Below are positions 37,780 through 48,622 of a stretch of DNA of 64,000 nucleotides, piece by piece; within the stretch, counting starts at the first letter, position 1; each line of letters begins with the position of its first letter. The position numbers were made by a program, and so were the translations under genes. The stretch is from Blasia pusilla (Eukaryota; Marchantiophyta; Marchantiopsida; Blasiales), in contig CM114274.1 in NCBI GenBank assembly GCA_050084515.1, forward strand, positions 32,364,001 to 32,428,000, given 5' to 3'. The notes beneath the pieces are model-generated. The model was not told the origin of the DNA and searched no databases. It was given only the letters and a program-made list of their open reading frames with translations.

Positions 37780-40700
37780 ATGTCCAATAATGTCCAGTTC
37801 TTAGATGCAAATGGGATGCAGACTTTGAACATGCTAGTTAGTAAACCAGAAAATGTTACACATTTCCTGTCTGGCAATCAAGGGTCGGTTGAAACATGGG
37901 TGAGCCCCATCATTCATACAAACTCATGCCCTGATTTCTATCTGGCAGATATTATTTGCAAGCGCACACACCTACTATCCAGTAGTTATTTGGATGATTG
38001 GATCATCCTAGGGTTCCCTCTAGATACATACCATTGCATAGAACAGGCAGCTAGGGATGCTAGGTACCACGTGGCTTTCAGTCCGAAAGCACGGTTGGTT
38101 GGAAATCACGTTTGGTTTCACTCCTATTTCCAGAAAAGAGGAAACACTGAGTTTGTTGTAGTTGGTGACGAGGGAGGTAAGGTGACAGCCCACAAGATTC
38201 AAGACATCAAGAATCTAATGGAGGCATCACAACAGATAGCCGATTGGGTGATTGGGGTCACTCCTAAAAGGGTTTACCTTATCGACAGGACCGACATTGA
38301 TGATCAACTACACTTGGAAAAGGACCAACATGTGGATTTATCCGAAGCTATCATCTCATTGGCCATTATGAATTTAGCTCGGGGTAAGCTCTTAACACAT
38401 AGTGCATGTGTGTTCATCCTCTTTCGTCATACAAGTTGTGTTCCTTCGTAGGCCGAATTCAACCAAGTGACTAATGAGGTGTGCTTCATTCATCTTCTTG
38501 CAAGTGGAGGACAATCTTCTGCATCTTGAAATCCTAGGGAATGGTTAGGAGATTTAGGGTTTGTGTTTACTTTTTGAGGCCTAGTTCTTGTCGTAAACCA
38601 TATACCGAAGTACCTACATATACCACTTCAATATAGGGATAGTATTCATGTAAGCTGAGAATCACGACAAGCCCCTCGTGTACCTTTTTTTGAGATCGTC
38701 TATCTTTTAGACGACGGGTTTGGGCGGTGATGGGCAAGCCAGTCGTCTATCTTTTAGATGACGGGCTTGGGCGGTGATGGGCAAGCGAGTCGTCTATCTT
38801 TTAGACGACGGGTTTGGGCGGTGATGGGCAAGTCGTCTACCTTGTAGACGACTTGAGCTTGGCGGTCATAAGCTTCTCTCTCTACTTTTTAGATGGGTTG
38901 TTTGGGCGGTCATGGGCACGTCCTACGAATACTGGTATTCCGAATGGCGAATTTTCATTGCCCTGCGTCTAGCTCTTCACGTTTTATTTAGTTTCATATT
39001 TACTAGTTATCACATAAGCCTACACTTGATATGCGTATGCTCTCATCCGGGAGAATAAAATTCCACCTGAGAAATCACATCCCATCATGTGCCTGTTGTC
39101 TTTCAATGACCAAGGTAACTATTTTATGCTTACTTGTATGGTTGATAATGTTGTTACATAGGGCCCATTTTACAAGGGAGACGTGGAGAAAGAGCTTTCC
39201 TACCTTGAGCCTCTAAACATGTTTGCTGCGTTTATGGGCAAAAGCCCACCCCCCTCTCAAAAGCAGGCTTACCAAACATCACTGTGGAGGGATCCAGTGG
39301 AGTGGGTCCACTATTGTCTGAGAAATGAGGAGCACAAGCAAAGACGCGTTTGCTTGTGCTCCAAGTGCATTGAATTTTTCCGCACGCCGGAAGCTTTCAA
39401 CTCCCACCTTGCTTCGCACTGGCTTAGGCCAGTGCCTGGAACACCTCGTATCACACGGAAGAAGAAGTCAGATGCTGATTTTCAAGGCATAGAAGATGAC
39501 GAGGAAGATGAGGGTAAGAGTGGGTCCACTATGTGATTGAATCCCTGGTTTAGCTCATGTAATTCCCTGGTTTTGCTCACGTACTTGCCTGGTTTTGCTC
39601 ATGTACTTGCCTGGTTTTGCCTCATGTACTTGCCTGGTTTTTCTCATGTAATTGCCTAGTTTTGCTTAAGGGTCAGAATCTCTGTCATAGTGCAGATTTC
39701 CATGCAGGGACTCACACACACGCTTCTATGCAGGGACTCACACACATCCTTCTGCTGCCAATGTCAGACTTAGAGGCACAGTCTTGCAACGTTGGGTTAA
39801 CCGGAAGCGGCAGAAGAAGAATGCTATCCTCAACAAAGCCAAAGACCATGCCACAAGGGCTGCCGTGCCGTATGTCCCCATGCCTGCACTTACTGATCTG
39901 CTGATTGCATTTGAAGCTCATCGTACTGCAAAATTCCAGCAAACCTCATGGGCATGCTTAGCCAAGGTGGAGGAGTTTGAGAAGGCCAGGGAGGAATTGG
40001 AGAGTGCTTTGGTGCGCCCTACGCTCATAGTGAGGGGATGGATAGAGGCCGGTCATAAGCTTCTCCCTTCCCATGTACCTGCTGATAGGGTACATCGTGC
40101 GACATATTGGAGATGTCAGTGGTTCCACCACTTATCTCTTTGTGTGGATGATGGATAGGCAGGAACCTTTTCGATGGCATGCAGGTTTAGAGACTAGAAA
40201 ACAACAGGTGGAGCAGTCTCTTGTAGTATTAGATGGGATGCGCATAGCGCATCGGCATGCCTGGTTCATCAGCGAGCAATACTTTGTCCCTCGGTTCAAG
40301 TATAATTACCGGGTTTGGAAAGAGGCCAAAAAACCGTTTATATTAGCAGCAATGAGAGAGAAAGTGACACGTATGTATGTGGATGGACTTGGCTGCAGCC
40401 ATGCTGATGCTGTGTCCAGGGTACAAATCTTGTCCTTTCATTCTAGTCCTTGAATTATCCCTTTCCATTGAAATTAGGCTAAGTTTGTACATTCTAAGTT
40501 TAGATATTTACTCTTGTGCATTTCAGATGTTTGGTCATTTGGTGAACATGTGTGCAGGGCGGTGTGGATATGGAGATTGTGGACTCCAGTGACTCAGACT
40601 CGCTAGATGATGGTCATAGATCTCCAGATTCTGCAGAACACAGAGGATGGAGGAGAGGGGGGGCGGCTTTGACGTAGAGCCTGTATTTTCAGAACAGCCA

Positions 40701-41435
40701 ATTGACTCTAACATTGTGCACCCACGGAATCTAAGACCCACCTCTAGATCCGGTAGGCCCACCATGGAGAGATCTTCCAGGGTCACGCGTGATACCAGGA
40801 GATCTCCTCGCCTTCAGCCGGTAGTATCCAGTGTAGGCCAAGCATCCCGTGGATACCGTAAGTCGCCTAGCCCAGACCAAGTGGTGGTGCAGGGTGAGCC
40901 TACTGTGAGATCCAAGTATCCTACGGGGAGAACTAAAGAGTCCTCGAAAAGGAGTAGAAGGATCATGCTGGCCGAAATGAAGAAGAAGACGGACTTAGAA
41001 CCGGAATTGCAGGTACAGAACATTCCTATACTAAACCCTTTGAGATATTTATTTTTTCTGGAAGAGTTGTACTTGCCTCACACATTCATGTGGCTTTTCA
41101 GCAGGCGCCGACGGGAGATGGACACCTGAGCGTTCTTTGTGAACTTGGATAATGTACGCGTGCTTAGCGGAAGTGACCAGGTTGTGTTCCATCCCTTTCA
41201 AAAATTAATGTTTAAGTAGATTGATGATCTTCAAATTCGTTTCTGTCCAATGCTAATTTAGGGCTCAGACACTTCGGTTGGTAATTAGGTGGGTGGAGCT
41301 GGACACATACAGCAGGAGGTAGCGGTGCAGCGGGAGGTAGCGGTGCCAAGTGAAGACCAGCATGATGATGTGGATGGCGGAGACTTTCATTCTACTCCGT
41401 TGCCCCTTTTTTCGACTCCGGCATTGGATCGTTAG
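37780..41435 (+). CDS. Unrecognised multi-exon gene with a C2H2-like zinc finger (putative second gene of the transposon)
   Basis: I do not recognise this protein. Coding-like segments joined by plausible GT-AG sites: 37780-38383; about 39026-39114; 39162-39513; 39734-40420; 40558-41012; a short exon near 41102; 41289-41435. The first exon encodes a 201-residue block (start MSNNVQFLDANGMQTLNMLV). Exon 3 holds a finger with C-x2-C-x12-H-x3-H spacing (CSKCIEFF...HLASH), then an acidic end. Exon 4 is basic, then charged and helical. Exon 5 is rich in S, R and P with an MEERGGGF start. The last encodes an acidic tail ending FSTPALDR. The frame is kept across 39114/39162, 39513/39734 and 40420/40558. 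It changes without a clear intron near 40080-40180 and within a run of seven G at 40657-40663. The join of exon 1 to exon 2 is unresolved. It is convergent with the MULE transposase, which is why I suspect a transposition accessory (mudrB-like in position only). Confidence 0.5.
38693..38925. repeat. Four tandem hairpin units in intron 1
   Basis: A ~47-base unit recurs, each containing GTCGTCTATCTTTTAGACGAC, which folds on itself, followed by GGGTTTGGGCGGTGATGGGCAAG. The last units are degenerate. The array lies inside the inferred first intron of the plus-strand gene. Confidence 0.8.
39545..39668. repeat. ~24-bp tandem repeat (TGCCTGGTTTTGCTCATGTACT)
   Basis: About five copies of a unit reading TGCCTGGTTTTGCTCATGTA, within the inferred intron 39514-39733. 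A separate 24-base duplication (ATGCAGGGACTCACACAC, twice, 39703-39750) doubles the 3' splice site just downstream. Confidence 0.75.
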
Positions 41436-41998
41436 ATATGGAAACTTTGTCATCGAGTTAACTTTGCTCCTGGGCCGACATTAGAGTTGCACCCTCATCA
41501 TGTAATGACATGAACCGCGGCTATCTATGCCTCTAAAACTTCTTTCACACTTTTGATAGACTATAGTGATTTTTTGAACCTACTCAAGAGTGTAAATTTA
41601 CATGTGTATGGACATTGTGTGATAGATAGCCGGCTGTTGGGAATTGTGCCGACTCTGTATAAAATGTTTACTATCTTTGAGGATGAACCGCGGGCCTACT
41701 GATGTGCCATGGAATGCTTTGTATTTATTGATGGACGGCGGCTGGTTCAGGTTTTGCAGTTTTGCATCGAGCACCCCAACAGAGGCTATCAGCCGGACAA
41801 TTTTGTTCCTTATCTATGGCGGCTGCTAGAGTTTGTCAGTTTTGCAGACCTTCCTTGAGCACTACAACACGAAGCTAAAACATGTTAGACAATCTTTTTT
41901 CAGTCTCTGGCAATGACGGTGTCCTTGTATTTATGCAATTTATGTTGGCATGTCTTAAAGGTTCGGTTGTTGATTTTTTCTGTATAGATGCGGGGTGT
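41436..41998. other. Short intergenic stretch with end-like sequence
   Basis: Non-coding. It contains ACCGCGGCTATCTATG near 41514, the reverse complement of 15 bases of the transposon terminus. This is the only candidate for an inverted partner of the sequence at 35561. Confidence 0.45.
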
Positions 41999-43160
41999 AT
42001 GGGTGACATTTTCTATGGCTTATCGCATTCAACCCTTCAGCAACAACTCGTCGACAAACTGTTTTACATCGACACTCTTTTCGTGTTGCAATCCCTTTCC
42101 TCCCGGGTTGCCCAGGGTTAGATGTAACTTAAGAAATCACACTTGTACTCTGCAATTGCCTTTTTATGAAAAGCGAAGTGCATATTGTGATATGTGTTGT
42201 TCCCAATGTATGGGTGACATTTTCTATGGCTTATCGCATTCAACCCTTTCAGCAACTGTTTCATGCCGACAACTGTTTTTCGACACTCTTTTTACGTGTT
42301 GCAATCCCTTTCTCCGGGTTGCCACTGAGGGTTAGATGTAACTTAAGAAATCACACTTGTACTCTGCAATTGCCTTTTTTATGAAAAGTCGAAGTGCATA
42401 CTGTGATATGTGTTGTTCCCAATGTATGGGTGACATTTTCTATGGCTTATCGCATTCAACCCTTTCAGGCAACTCCTGTCGACAATCTGTTTCTGTCGAC
42501 ACTTTTTTTCTGTGTTGCAATCCCTTTCCTCCCGGGTTGCCACAGGGTTAGATGTAACTTAAGAAATCACACTTGTACTCTGCAATTGCCTTTTTTATGA
42601 AAAGTCGAAGTGCATACTGTGATATGTGTTGTTCCCAATGTATGGGTGACATTTTCTATGGCTTATCGCATTCAACCCTTTCAGGCAACTCCTGTCGACA
42701 ATCTGTTTCTGTCGACACTCTTTTTCTGTGTTGCAATCCCTTTCCTCCCGGGTTGCCACAGGGTTAGATGTAACTTAAGAAATCACACTTGTACTCTGCA
42801 ATTGCCTTTTTTTTATGAAAAGTCGAAGTGCATACTGTGATATGTGTTGTTCCCAATGTATGGGTGACATTTTCTATGGCTTATCGCATTTAACCCTTTT
42901 CTGTCGACAACCCTCGACACTCTTTTTTCGTGTTGCAATCCCTTTCCTCCCGGGTTGCCCCGAGGGTTAGATGTAACTTAAGAAATCACACTTGTACTCT
43001 GCAATTGCCTTTTTTATGAAAAGTCGAAGTGCATACTGTGATATGTGTTGTTCCCAATGTATGGGTGACATTTTCTATGGCTTATCGCATTCAACCCTTT
43101 CGGCAACTCACTCGACAATCATTTTGTCCGACATTTTCACACACTTATCGCATTCAACCA
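41980..43160. repeat. Six-copy ~216-bp tandem array
   Basis: The landmark ATGGGTGACATTTTCTATGG starts at 41999, 42210, 42426, 42642, 42860 and 43061 (periods 211, 216, 216, 218 and 201). Each unit also carries CTTAAGAAATCACACTTGTA and CTTTCCTCCCGGGTTGCC. Copies 3 and 4 are nearly identical. The frames open through the array because the unit is close to a multiple of three. Two frames stay open, so I do not believe a protein. It lies between the two convergent genes. Confidence 0.92.
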
Positions 43161-43240
43161 ACCGAAGCCACTCCTGTCCACAATCTAAATCTGTATGTTT
43201 GGTTTGTAACTGTTGGTCTTCTATACTTGTTGAGGTTCTA

Positions 43241-43308
43241 AACATGGCCTAGTACATATCCATGGACTTGGAACATTGTTTGTGAAGTGTTCAACAAGAT
43301 GAACACTG
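43241..43308 (+). repeat. 66-bp direct repeat, right copy
   Basis: Partner of 36285-36350, 6956 bases downstream in the same orientation. Confidence 0.85.
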
Positions 43309-44565
43309 GAGCTGCGATGTTCATCTTGCATATGCTTTGTTTCACTACATATCACCGCATACGTGTATTATAGACAAGTCGTTGTTGCACTTCAACATTA
43401 TTTAACGGCTATTCGTTTCACATGATTATTTTAGCGACGAATTTAGGGTCAACTAAGTTAGCTGTGGTAGGGTCGACGCCGCTAAAACTTTACGAAGAGG
43501 GACATGGCTCGAGGGTAGGGTTGGGAGCGTGTCGAAAGCGTTTTTTTCTAGTCAAGCCTATCTTCTTTAGTTACAACTAGTTTAGAGGAATCTCTTTATG
43601 ACGAAAGTGGCGGTGTTTTGCCTCTACGGCGTGGAACACGACGCAGTATAGCTGCGCCCCCCTGTACGTGGTTAAGCCTCCGATGTGGAATGGTGTGCGC
43701 GCGCGAGGTATTCGTGCGTGCCCGACCGGCTTGAGAAGCGAAGTGCATAAATGAGATTCAAAAATGCCCATTGGATCCGAATGGGATTTTGTCAGAGCTG
43801 CCATCGCGGTAGAAACCAAACTTGATTCAAAAGGTTTTATTCAAGAATGCACAACATAATAAGGGATGAACACATGTTTTCAGGTGTTCGATTTAAAAAC
43901 ATGCAGAACACTGTATATCATGTGTTCCCGTGTAACACCTCCTACTTCGTGTTACAAAACGTTACAACGCTTTACTTCACAGTATTTAAGGAGATTGAAT
44001 TGGCTTTCACACAAGAGTTTCTTCTTGAGAGTCCAAGATAATTAGGGCGTCATTGGTTTCTCCTATAGCTATAGGGTGTAATTCACAATCTAATGGAATA
44101 GATGAATCAGCAAGGCTATCAAGCATAATGTCCACTTTTGTCCTCTTTGAGACACTTTGGCAGAACTGTATGTACTATGAGGTGTGTTGTTTGAGGCCAT
44201 TGGGAATCTGCGTTTAAGCCATGGGACGGGTTCTCATCAACTTGGCTCAATAGAGCCACAGGTCCAAACTAATACATGCCGACCCTTCCATTTCTGCCTC
44301 CATGTTCAAAAACTTAGTTTTCCTCACTCTGTGGAAGGATTCCACTTGGTGCTCTTCGAAACTCGGCTGAGTTCTAACAGGACCACGAGACCTTCGTTTT
44401 AAATGCAAGCGGTCTAGCCAATTCAGCGCCCACGCAGCTACGGTTCTGTGATTCATTCCCCACAAACGGCTCAGGAAAGTGTGTGGCAATGTCATTAGCA
44501 TTACCTTCAACGTGAGTGTTAGTCCCTACCCTGGCCTTGAGGTTCAAAACTGAATCTAAATCCTT
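43309..44565. other. Stretch between the array and the transposase gene, nothing recognised
   Basis: No motif-bearing frame. The part next to 44566 should be the 3' untranslated region of the transposase gene. Confidence 0.4.
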
Positions 44566-47254
44566 CTACACTAGTTGAAACAAGTGTTCTAGGAGCATAT
44601 CTGAGAATGGAACCCCAAGGGTAGCGTTTAGGCATTTCTCCATGATGTCTCGAACATCCTTGGTGGTGGTTTTTGGTGGCGGATCTCTTCCTGTAGGTTC
44701 AGCAAACACATGGTCTTGTCCTTCATGCCCAATATCTCCATCTTTGTGTTCCTGATCTTCATCATGTAATTCATCCTTGTGTGGCTCTTGCACCAAATTT
44801 TCAAACCCACCCACTCTGCTTCCAAAGCGAGTTCCTAAGCAAGACAACAACTGAACTTCTGTGTGGCCACAGAGGAGAAGACATTTTACCTGCAGACGGA
44901 GTGTGTTAAAACAGATGGAATTCAGCTTGCTGAAATCTGATGTAAAGACCTTGAATCACGTCAAAGACGGGTATGAAGACAGACTTGATGTTTACAAGTG
45001 AACCCTTCGTTGGCACGAGGACATGTACAAGCAGCATCTCTTGTATCGTAGTCGACCACATCATGCCAAACATCTGGCTTTGAAATACTTTTCACCTTCG
45101 CACATTTCCTCCCATCTACCAAATCAAATGTGACATGATTATCCGGTATGTCATTTGCCCTTTTAATTGCCATGAGCATAACTTTTTGTATGGCCTTGTT
45201 TCTCACCATGCCTTCTCGTTTCAAGAAGCCTAGGTACCAGAAGAAATCTTCTATTTCACCAGTGAGCATTTGCACAAGCCATATCAGTTTTCTTGTTGGC
45301 TTGGTGGGCATGCTGGACGCTAGGTGCATTTTTAGAGTGTGGTGCCACCTTTCGATTGCGGCGTTCAGTATCTTGGTTGGACTTGCGTGCGTTTGCGGTA
45401 TCCCTTGGCGATTCAAAATTTTTGGATGCCGGTAGCTTCCATAGTACTTCACAAAGTGTCGTTCTGATCCAACCCACTTGCGCATGAACCGATAGGAGGC
45501 GTCGATGGGATCTGCAATGGCATATGCAGATTATTTATTAGTCACTGGGCGGTATGTGGAGGAAACCATCCAGGGAAAGAGAAAAGCATGTAAGTGTACT
45601 ATCAGGGTGGTTGATGATATACCTTCATCACGTGAGTACATTACACCACCCAAGTCTCTGTTCATGTCCGCTTTCGTAATTGGACAACGCACTCGTTGAT
45701 GCAGATTCTTTAACCAGTTCTTGCGAACATGCCATAGGCAGAGGTCAATAGGGACACATGGAAATACATTTTGGATAGCAGATTGTTCCTCTTTCAAGTC
45801 ATCCACAATGAAGCATGAAGGTTTCCATTCATTTGCCTCTGTATCTTGCATGCTTGAGTGTATATTCCTCTGTGCCCAGTCCTTGATTTGGGACAAGGTC
45901 TCTACCAGATCTTCATGTTGATGTCGTTGTAGGATTGCCCATACCAATGGCAAGCCATTCTGGAACTTATCAAAACCCAGAAATGTGAATAATTGATACT
46001 GTGAACACACATAACTTAATGTTCAGAATAGAAGACAAATGAAAACAGGCACCAGGGTGTAAGTAAGAAAAATCGCACAAAAGGGAATGGTTACCGATGA
46101 AGATAAACGCATTGACTCACCTATAATGTCCATTGAAAGTAGTGGAAATCACACATTTGAATCATGTATTCTTTGAATACACTTTACACTAAGTTCAAAA
46201 CATCAAGCATTTCAAACAGTCCTTAAGTAGGAGCATTTCCGGTTCCCTGCTCCATGGCTCCATCAATTCTACAATAATGATAGGATCAAGGCCAACTAAC
46301 CTCGTAGGTGTTTGTGCCATGGGTTACGTTCATGGAGATGGCCCCGCCATTCCCTAGCTCTAAGAGATTCTGGAGCATCCAAGGTGTGGAAAGTATAAGG
46401 CAAAAGGACTGGTTCAACTTGGAAATAGCCTCCCTGTAGTATATTACATTCTCAGGATGTGCTTGTACCCAATGATGAATTGCAGTAGCGTCATCGGTTC
46501 CGTCGTATCCCCCTTCTCGCCTTCGCATAGAATGCTTAATATTTAGTATGTCTTGATGCTTGAGCATGGCGTCCCTACCCCATGCATGTTTCTGATTGGG
46601 GTTTTCACGGATGTGTACGCGAATCCACCTCCTATGCTCTTTCATGATATTCTTGGGGCTTACATTCACTCGTAACAAGCGCTCTACAAAATCCCTGCAG
46701 TGCAAACTTAGTTTCGGGGCGACAATTGCATTTGCAATATCTGCTGTCTTATCCAAGTCACCATGGCATATCCGACCTTCCTTGTCCACATGGTTTGAAT
46801 GAAGATGCCTTATCATACAGAAACCAGCACGATATGATGGATAGACTACAGCGAAGGGAAATTGGCATCCGCGTCCTTGAGATAGTCCAAGGCGTGTGCT
46901 CTGGTTTTCTGGCCTGCTACCCTTGCCCCCTATACGACGAATGTTAGGGTCAAAGACCTTGTTGGGCAAAGATGTCCAAACCGAACCCCTACAATCATGC
47001 GGTCCATATGCGCACCAATATCGAATGGTAAGACTCTTGTGTCCTGATTTATCAATCTTGCTGATTCGGAAAGTAGTCTGATAATGCGGTCTATATTCTT
47101 CACCACGGATGAATTCATGTACCCTTTCAGCAGGAATCCATGCCTCCTTTCGGTCACCATACCAAATGAGGTGTTCTCTTAAAAAAGGACCAGGCGGTGG
47201 GGTCTGGATAGTATCACATTGTAATGTAGTGGAATATTTTGTGTATTTCACCAT
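44566..47254 (-). CDS. MULE-type transposase with SWIM zinc finger, four exons, 726 aa
   Basis: DNA transposase of the Mutator superfamily, expected to cut and paste the element by its ends in the nucleus. Exons on the minus strand, chosen by splice signals and frame: 47254-46301, 45998-45623, 45511-44985, 44889-44566. All three introns are GT-AG (302, 111 and 95 bases) and the joined frame is open for 726 codons. Residues about 1-300 hold an N-terminal region with spaced Cys/His residues (HLHSNH...RICHG) that may bind zinc and DNA. Next is the RNase H-like core: SMNVTHGTN (308-316), FLGFDKFQNGLPLVWA, FIVDDLKEEQSAIQNVFP (second Asp at 384-385) and LCLWHVRKNW. A SWIM finger follows: C605-x-C607-x8-C616-x-H618, then HQVKCLLL. 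The C-terminus is acidic. The usual first catalytic Asp is Asn309 here (AAC). An upstream in-frame region extends 24 codons, but Met at 47254 starts the family-like sequence. It reads inward from the right terminal repeat. Confidence 0.82.
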
Positions 47255-48230
47255 GGTGACAGAGTGGATACAGATTTGCGAGGGCTTTGAGAAGCTGCCA
47301 ATCACAAGAAGAAAAGAAGAACACAATGAGGTCTGTGTTCGGACATGCAGATTTCCTCCTAATTACCAAAAACACACGAAGCATGCATAGGGATTACTTA
47401 GCGATACTTAGTATCATTCATATATCAGTGAAATCCTAGCAGTGAGGTACAACATGCTTTCAAATACATAAACTCAGGTTTAAGGGAAGACTTCTTTTGA
47501 TCAAACAAAGGGCAGAACGAGAAACCAACTAGGTACAGCATGCTTTCAAATACATAAACTCAGGTTTAAGGGAAGACTTCTTCTGATCAAACAAAGGGCA
47601 GAACGAGAAACCAGCTTCTGCTGCCACTACAAAAAACAAATTTGAGGGGTAGAGATACATACCTTTCAAATCATAGTATAAACCGTACTCAGGTTGAGGT
47701 TCAGCTCATTCGCTCTACGCACCGAACAGATGGGAGCCTTCTTTATCCGTCAAAAGCTCGAAGAAACTCTGGTTTTATTTTCTACGTTTAACTAATCCAA
47801 ACATGAAGCTAATCCAATGCCCGAACATTTAGGAATCCGAAATCTTCTTAATCCGAAAATGATTCTTAATCGCCACTAATAATACTATAAAACGTTTAGC
47901 TAATCCAAACACGCAGTTATTCAGATCCAATGCCCAACATTTTGGAACATCCAATCTCTGATCGACGAAGGCTCTTCTTAATCCGAAAATTGATTCTTAA
48001 TACTCACTCATCCACGCTCATCCAACCTTCCCGAACCTCCCTGTCTGATCCTCGCTAATCCTATCTTCCTCTGAAGCATTTGCTAATCCACATGGTAAAC
48101 CCACCCTAACACGAATAGCGGTACTGATGCATTTGCTAATCCGCATGGTGAACCCACCCTAGCACGAAGAGCGGTTCTGAAGCATTTGCTAATCCGCATG
48201 GTAAACCGACGACGCTGAATTTGTTTTTTC
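47255..48230. other. Upstream region of the transposase gene
   Basis: Should hold the transposase promoter if the right terminal repeat is the element end. Contains an 86-bp tandem duplication (listed) and, at 48075-48205, repeats of TAATCC(A/G)CATGGTAAACC about 60 bases apart. No TATA box assigned. Confidence 0.4.
47453..47625. repeat. 86-bp tandem duplication
   Basis: Copies begin at 47453 and 47539 with CATGCTTTCAAATACATAAA and end in GCAGAACGAGAAACCA. Only a few differences, so it is recent. Confidence 0.85.
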
Positions 48231-48344
48231 AAAACGGGATGGCGGGAGAGTATGGGTGAGGGGACGGACTACGATACGGAACGGAATTACGAACGGACGG
48301 AGTGTGATACGGAACGGAAAAAAACACGGACGGAATTTATTCCG

Positions 48345-48495
48345 TCCGTCTGTCCATACGTCCGTCCATCCGTCCATCCGTCCTTCCGTCCTTCCGTCTG
48401 GGGTCCGTCCGTCCGTCCATCCGAAGCTCCATTCGTCCGTCCATCCGAAGCTCCGTCCGTCCATACGTCCGTCCGACCGTCCATCCGTCCTTGAA
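48345..48495. repeat. GTCCATCC-type minisatellite next to the right inverted repeat
   Basis: Units of CCGTCCGTCCATCCGTCC with variants, the reverse complement in kind of 34215-34370. An additional foldback, CGGAATTTATTCCG, lies at the inner side near 48330-48345. Confidence 0.8.
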
Positions 48496-48507
48496 GGTCG
48501 ATATCCG

Positions 48508-48614
48508 CTGTCCGCTGCCGGTATTTCCGACCCTAGTCCCGTGCCGAACCGCCTGCACCTAAGGCCTAGTCTACGCGGCCTTAAACGCATGGCCGCGGCT
48601 ATCTATGGCTTTCG
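48508..48614 (-). repeat. Right terminal inverted repeat of the MULE-like element
   Basis: Reverse complement begins CGAAAGCCATAGATAGCCGC, as does the left one at 34102. Flanked outside by GCTGGGCT. Confidence 0.88.
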
Positions 48615-48622
48615 GCTGGGCT

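Larger units (their letters stand above)
34094..48622. mobile_element. Large MuDR-like transposon (about 14.5 kb) with two convergent genes
   Basis: Bounded by inverted repeats at 34102-34208 and 48508-48614 (107 bp, about 7 mismatches by eye), both starting CGAAAGCCATAGATAGCCGC. Outside lie GCTGGGTT (34094-34101) and GCTGGGCT (48615-48622), an 8-bp near-duplication fitting the 8-11 bp target duplications of MULEs. Each inverted repeat is followed inward by a GGACGGAT-type minisatellite. Inside are a MULE transposase on the minus strand (44566-47254) and an unrecognised multi-exon gene on the plus strand (37780-41435). They are convergent, as mudrA and mudrB are in maize MuDR. The size is about three times that of MuDR. 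An internal end-like sequence at 35561 leaves open that part of the content is a nested element. Confidence 0.72.

Noticed and set aside
40500-40592. Acceptor at 40526 giving MFGHLVNMCAG
   Set aside because: That frame meets a stop within about 22 codons; the acceptor at 40557 keeps an open acidic frame.
41980-43160. Possible CRISPR array
   Set aside because: The units repeat over their whole length and are not short repeats with unique spacers; the DNA is eukaryotic.
41980-43252. Series of 64-115 codon plus-strand frames with repeated peptides
   Set aside because: They arise from the 216-bp tandem unit and two frames are open at once; this is repeat DNA, not evidence of a protein family.
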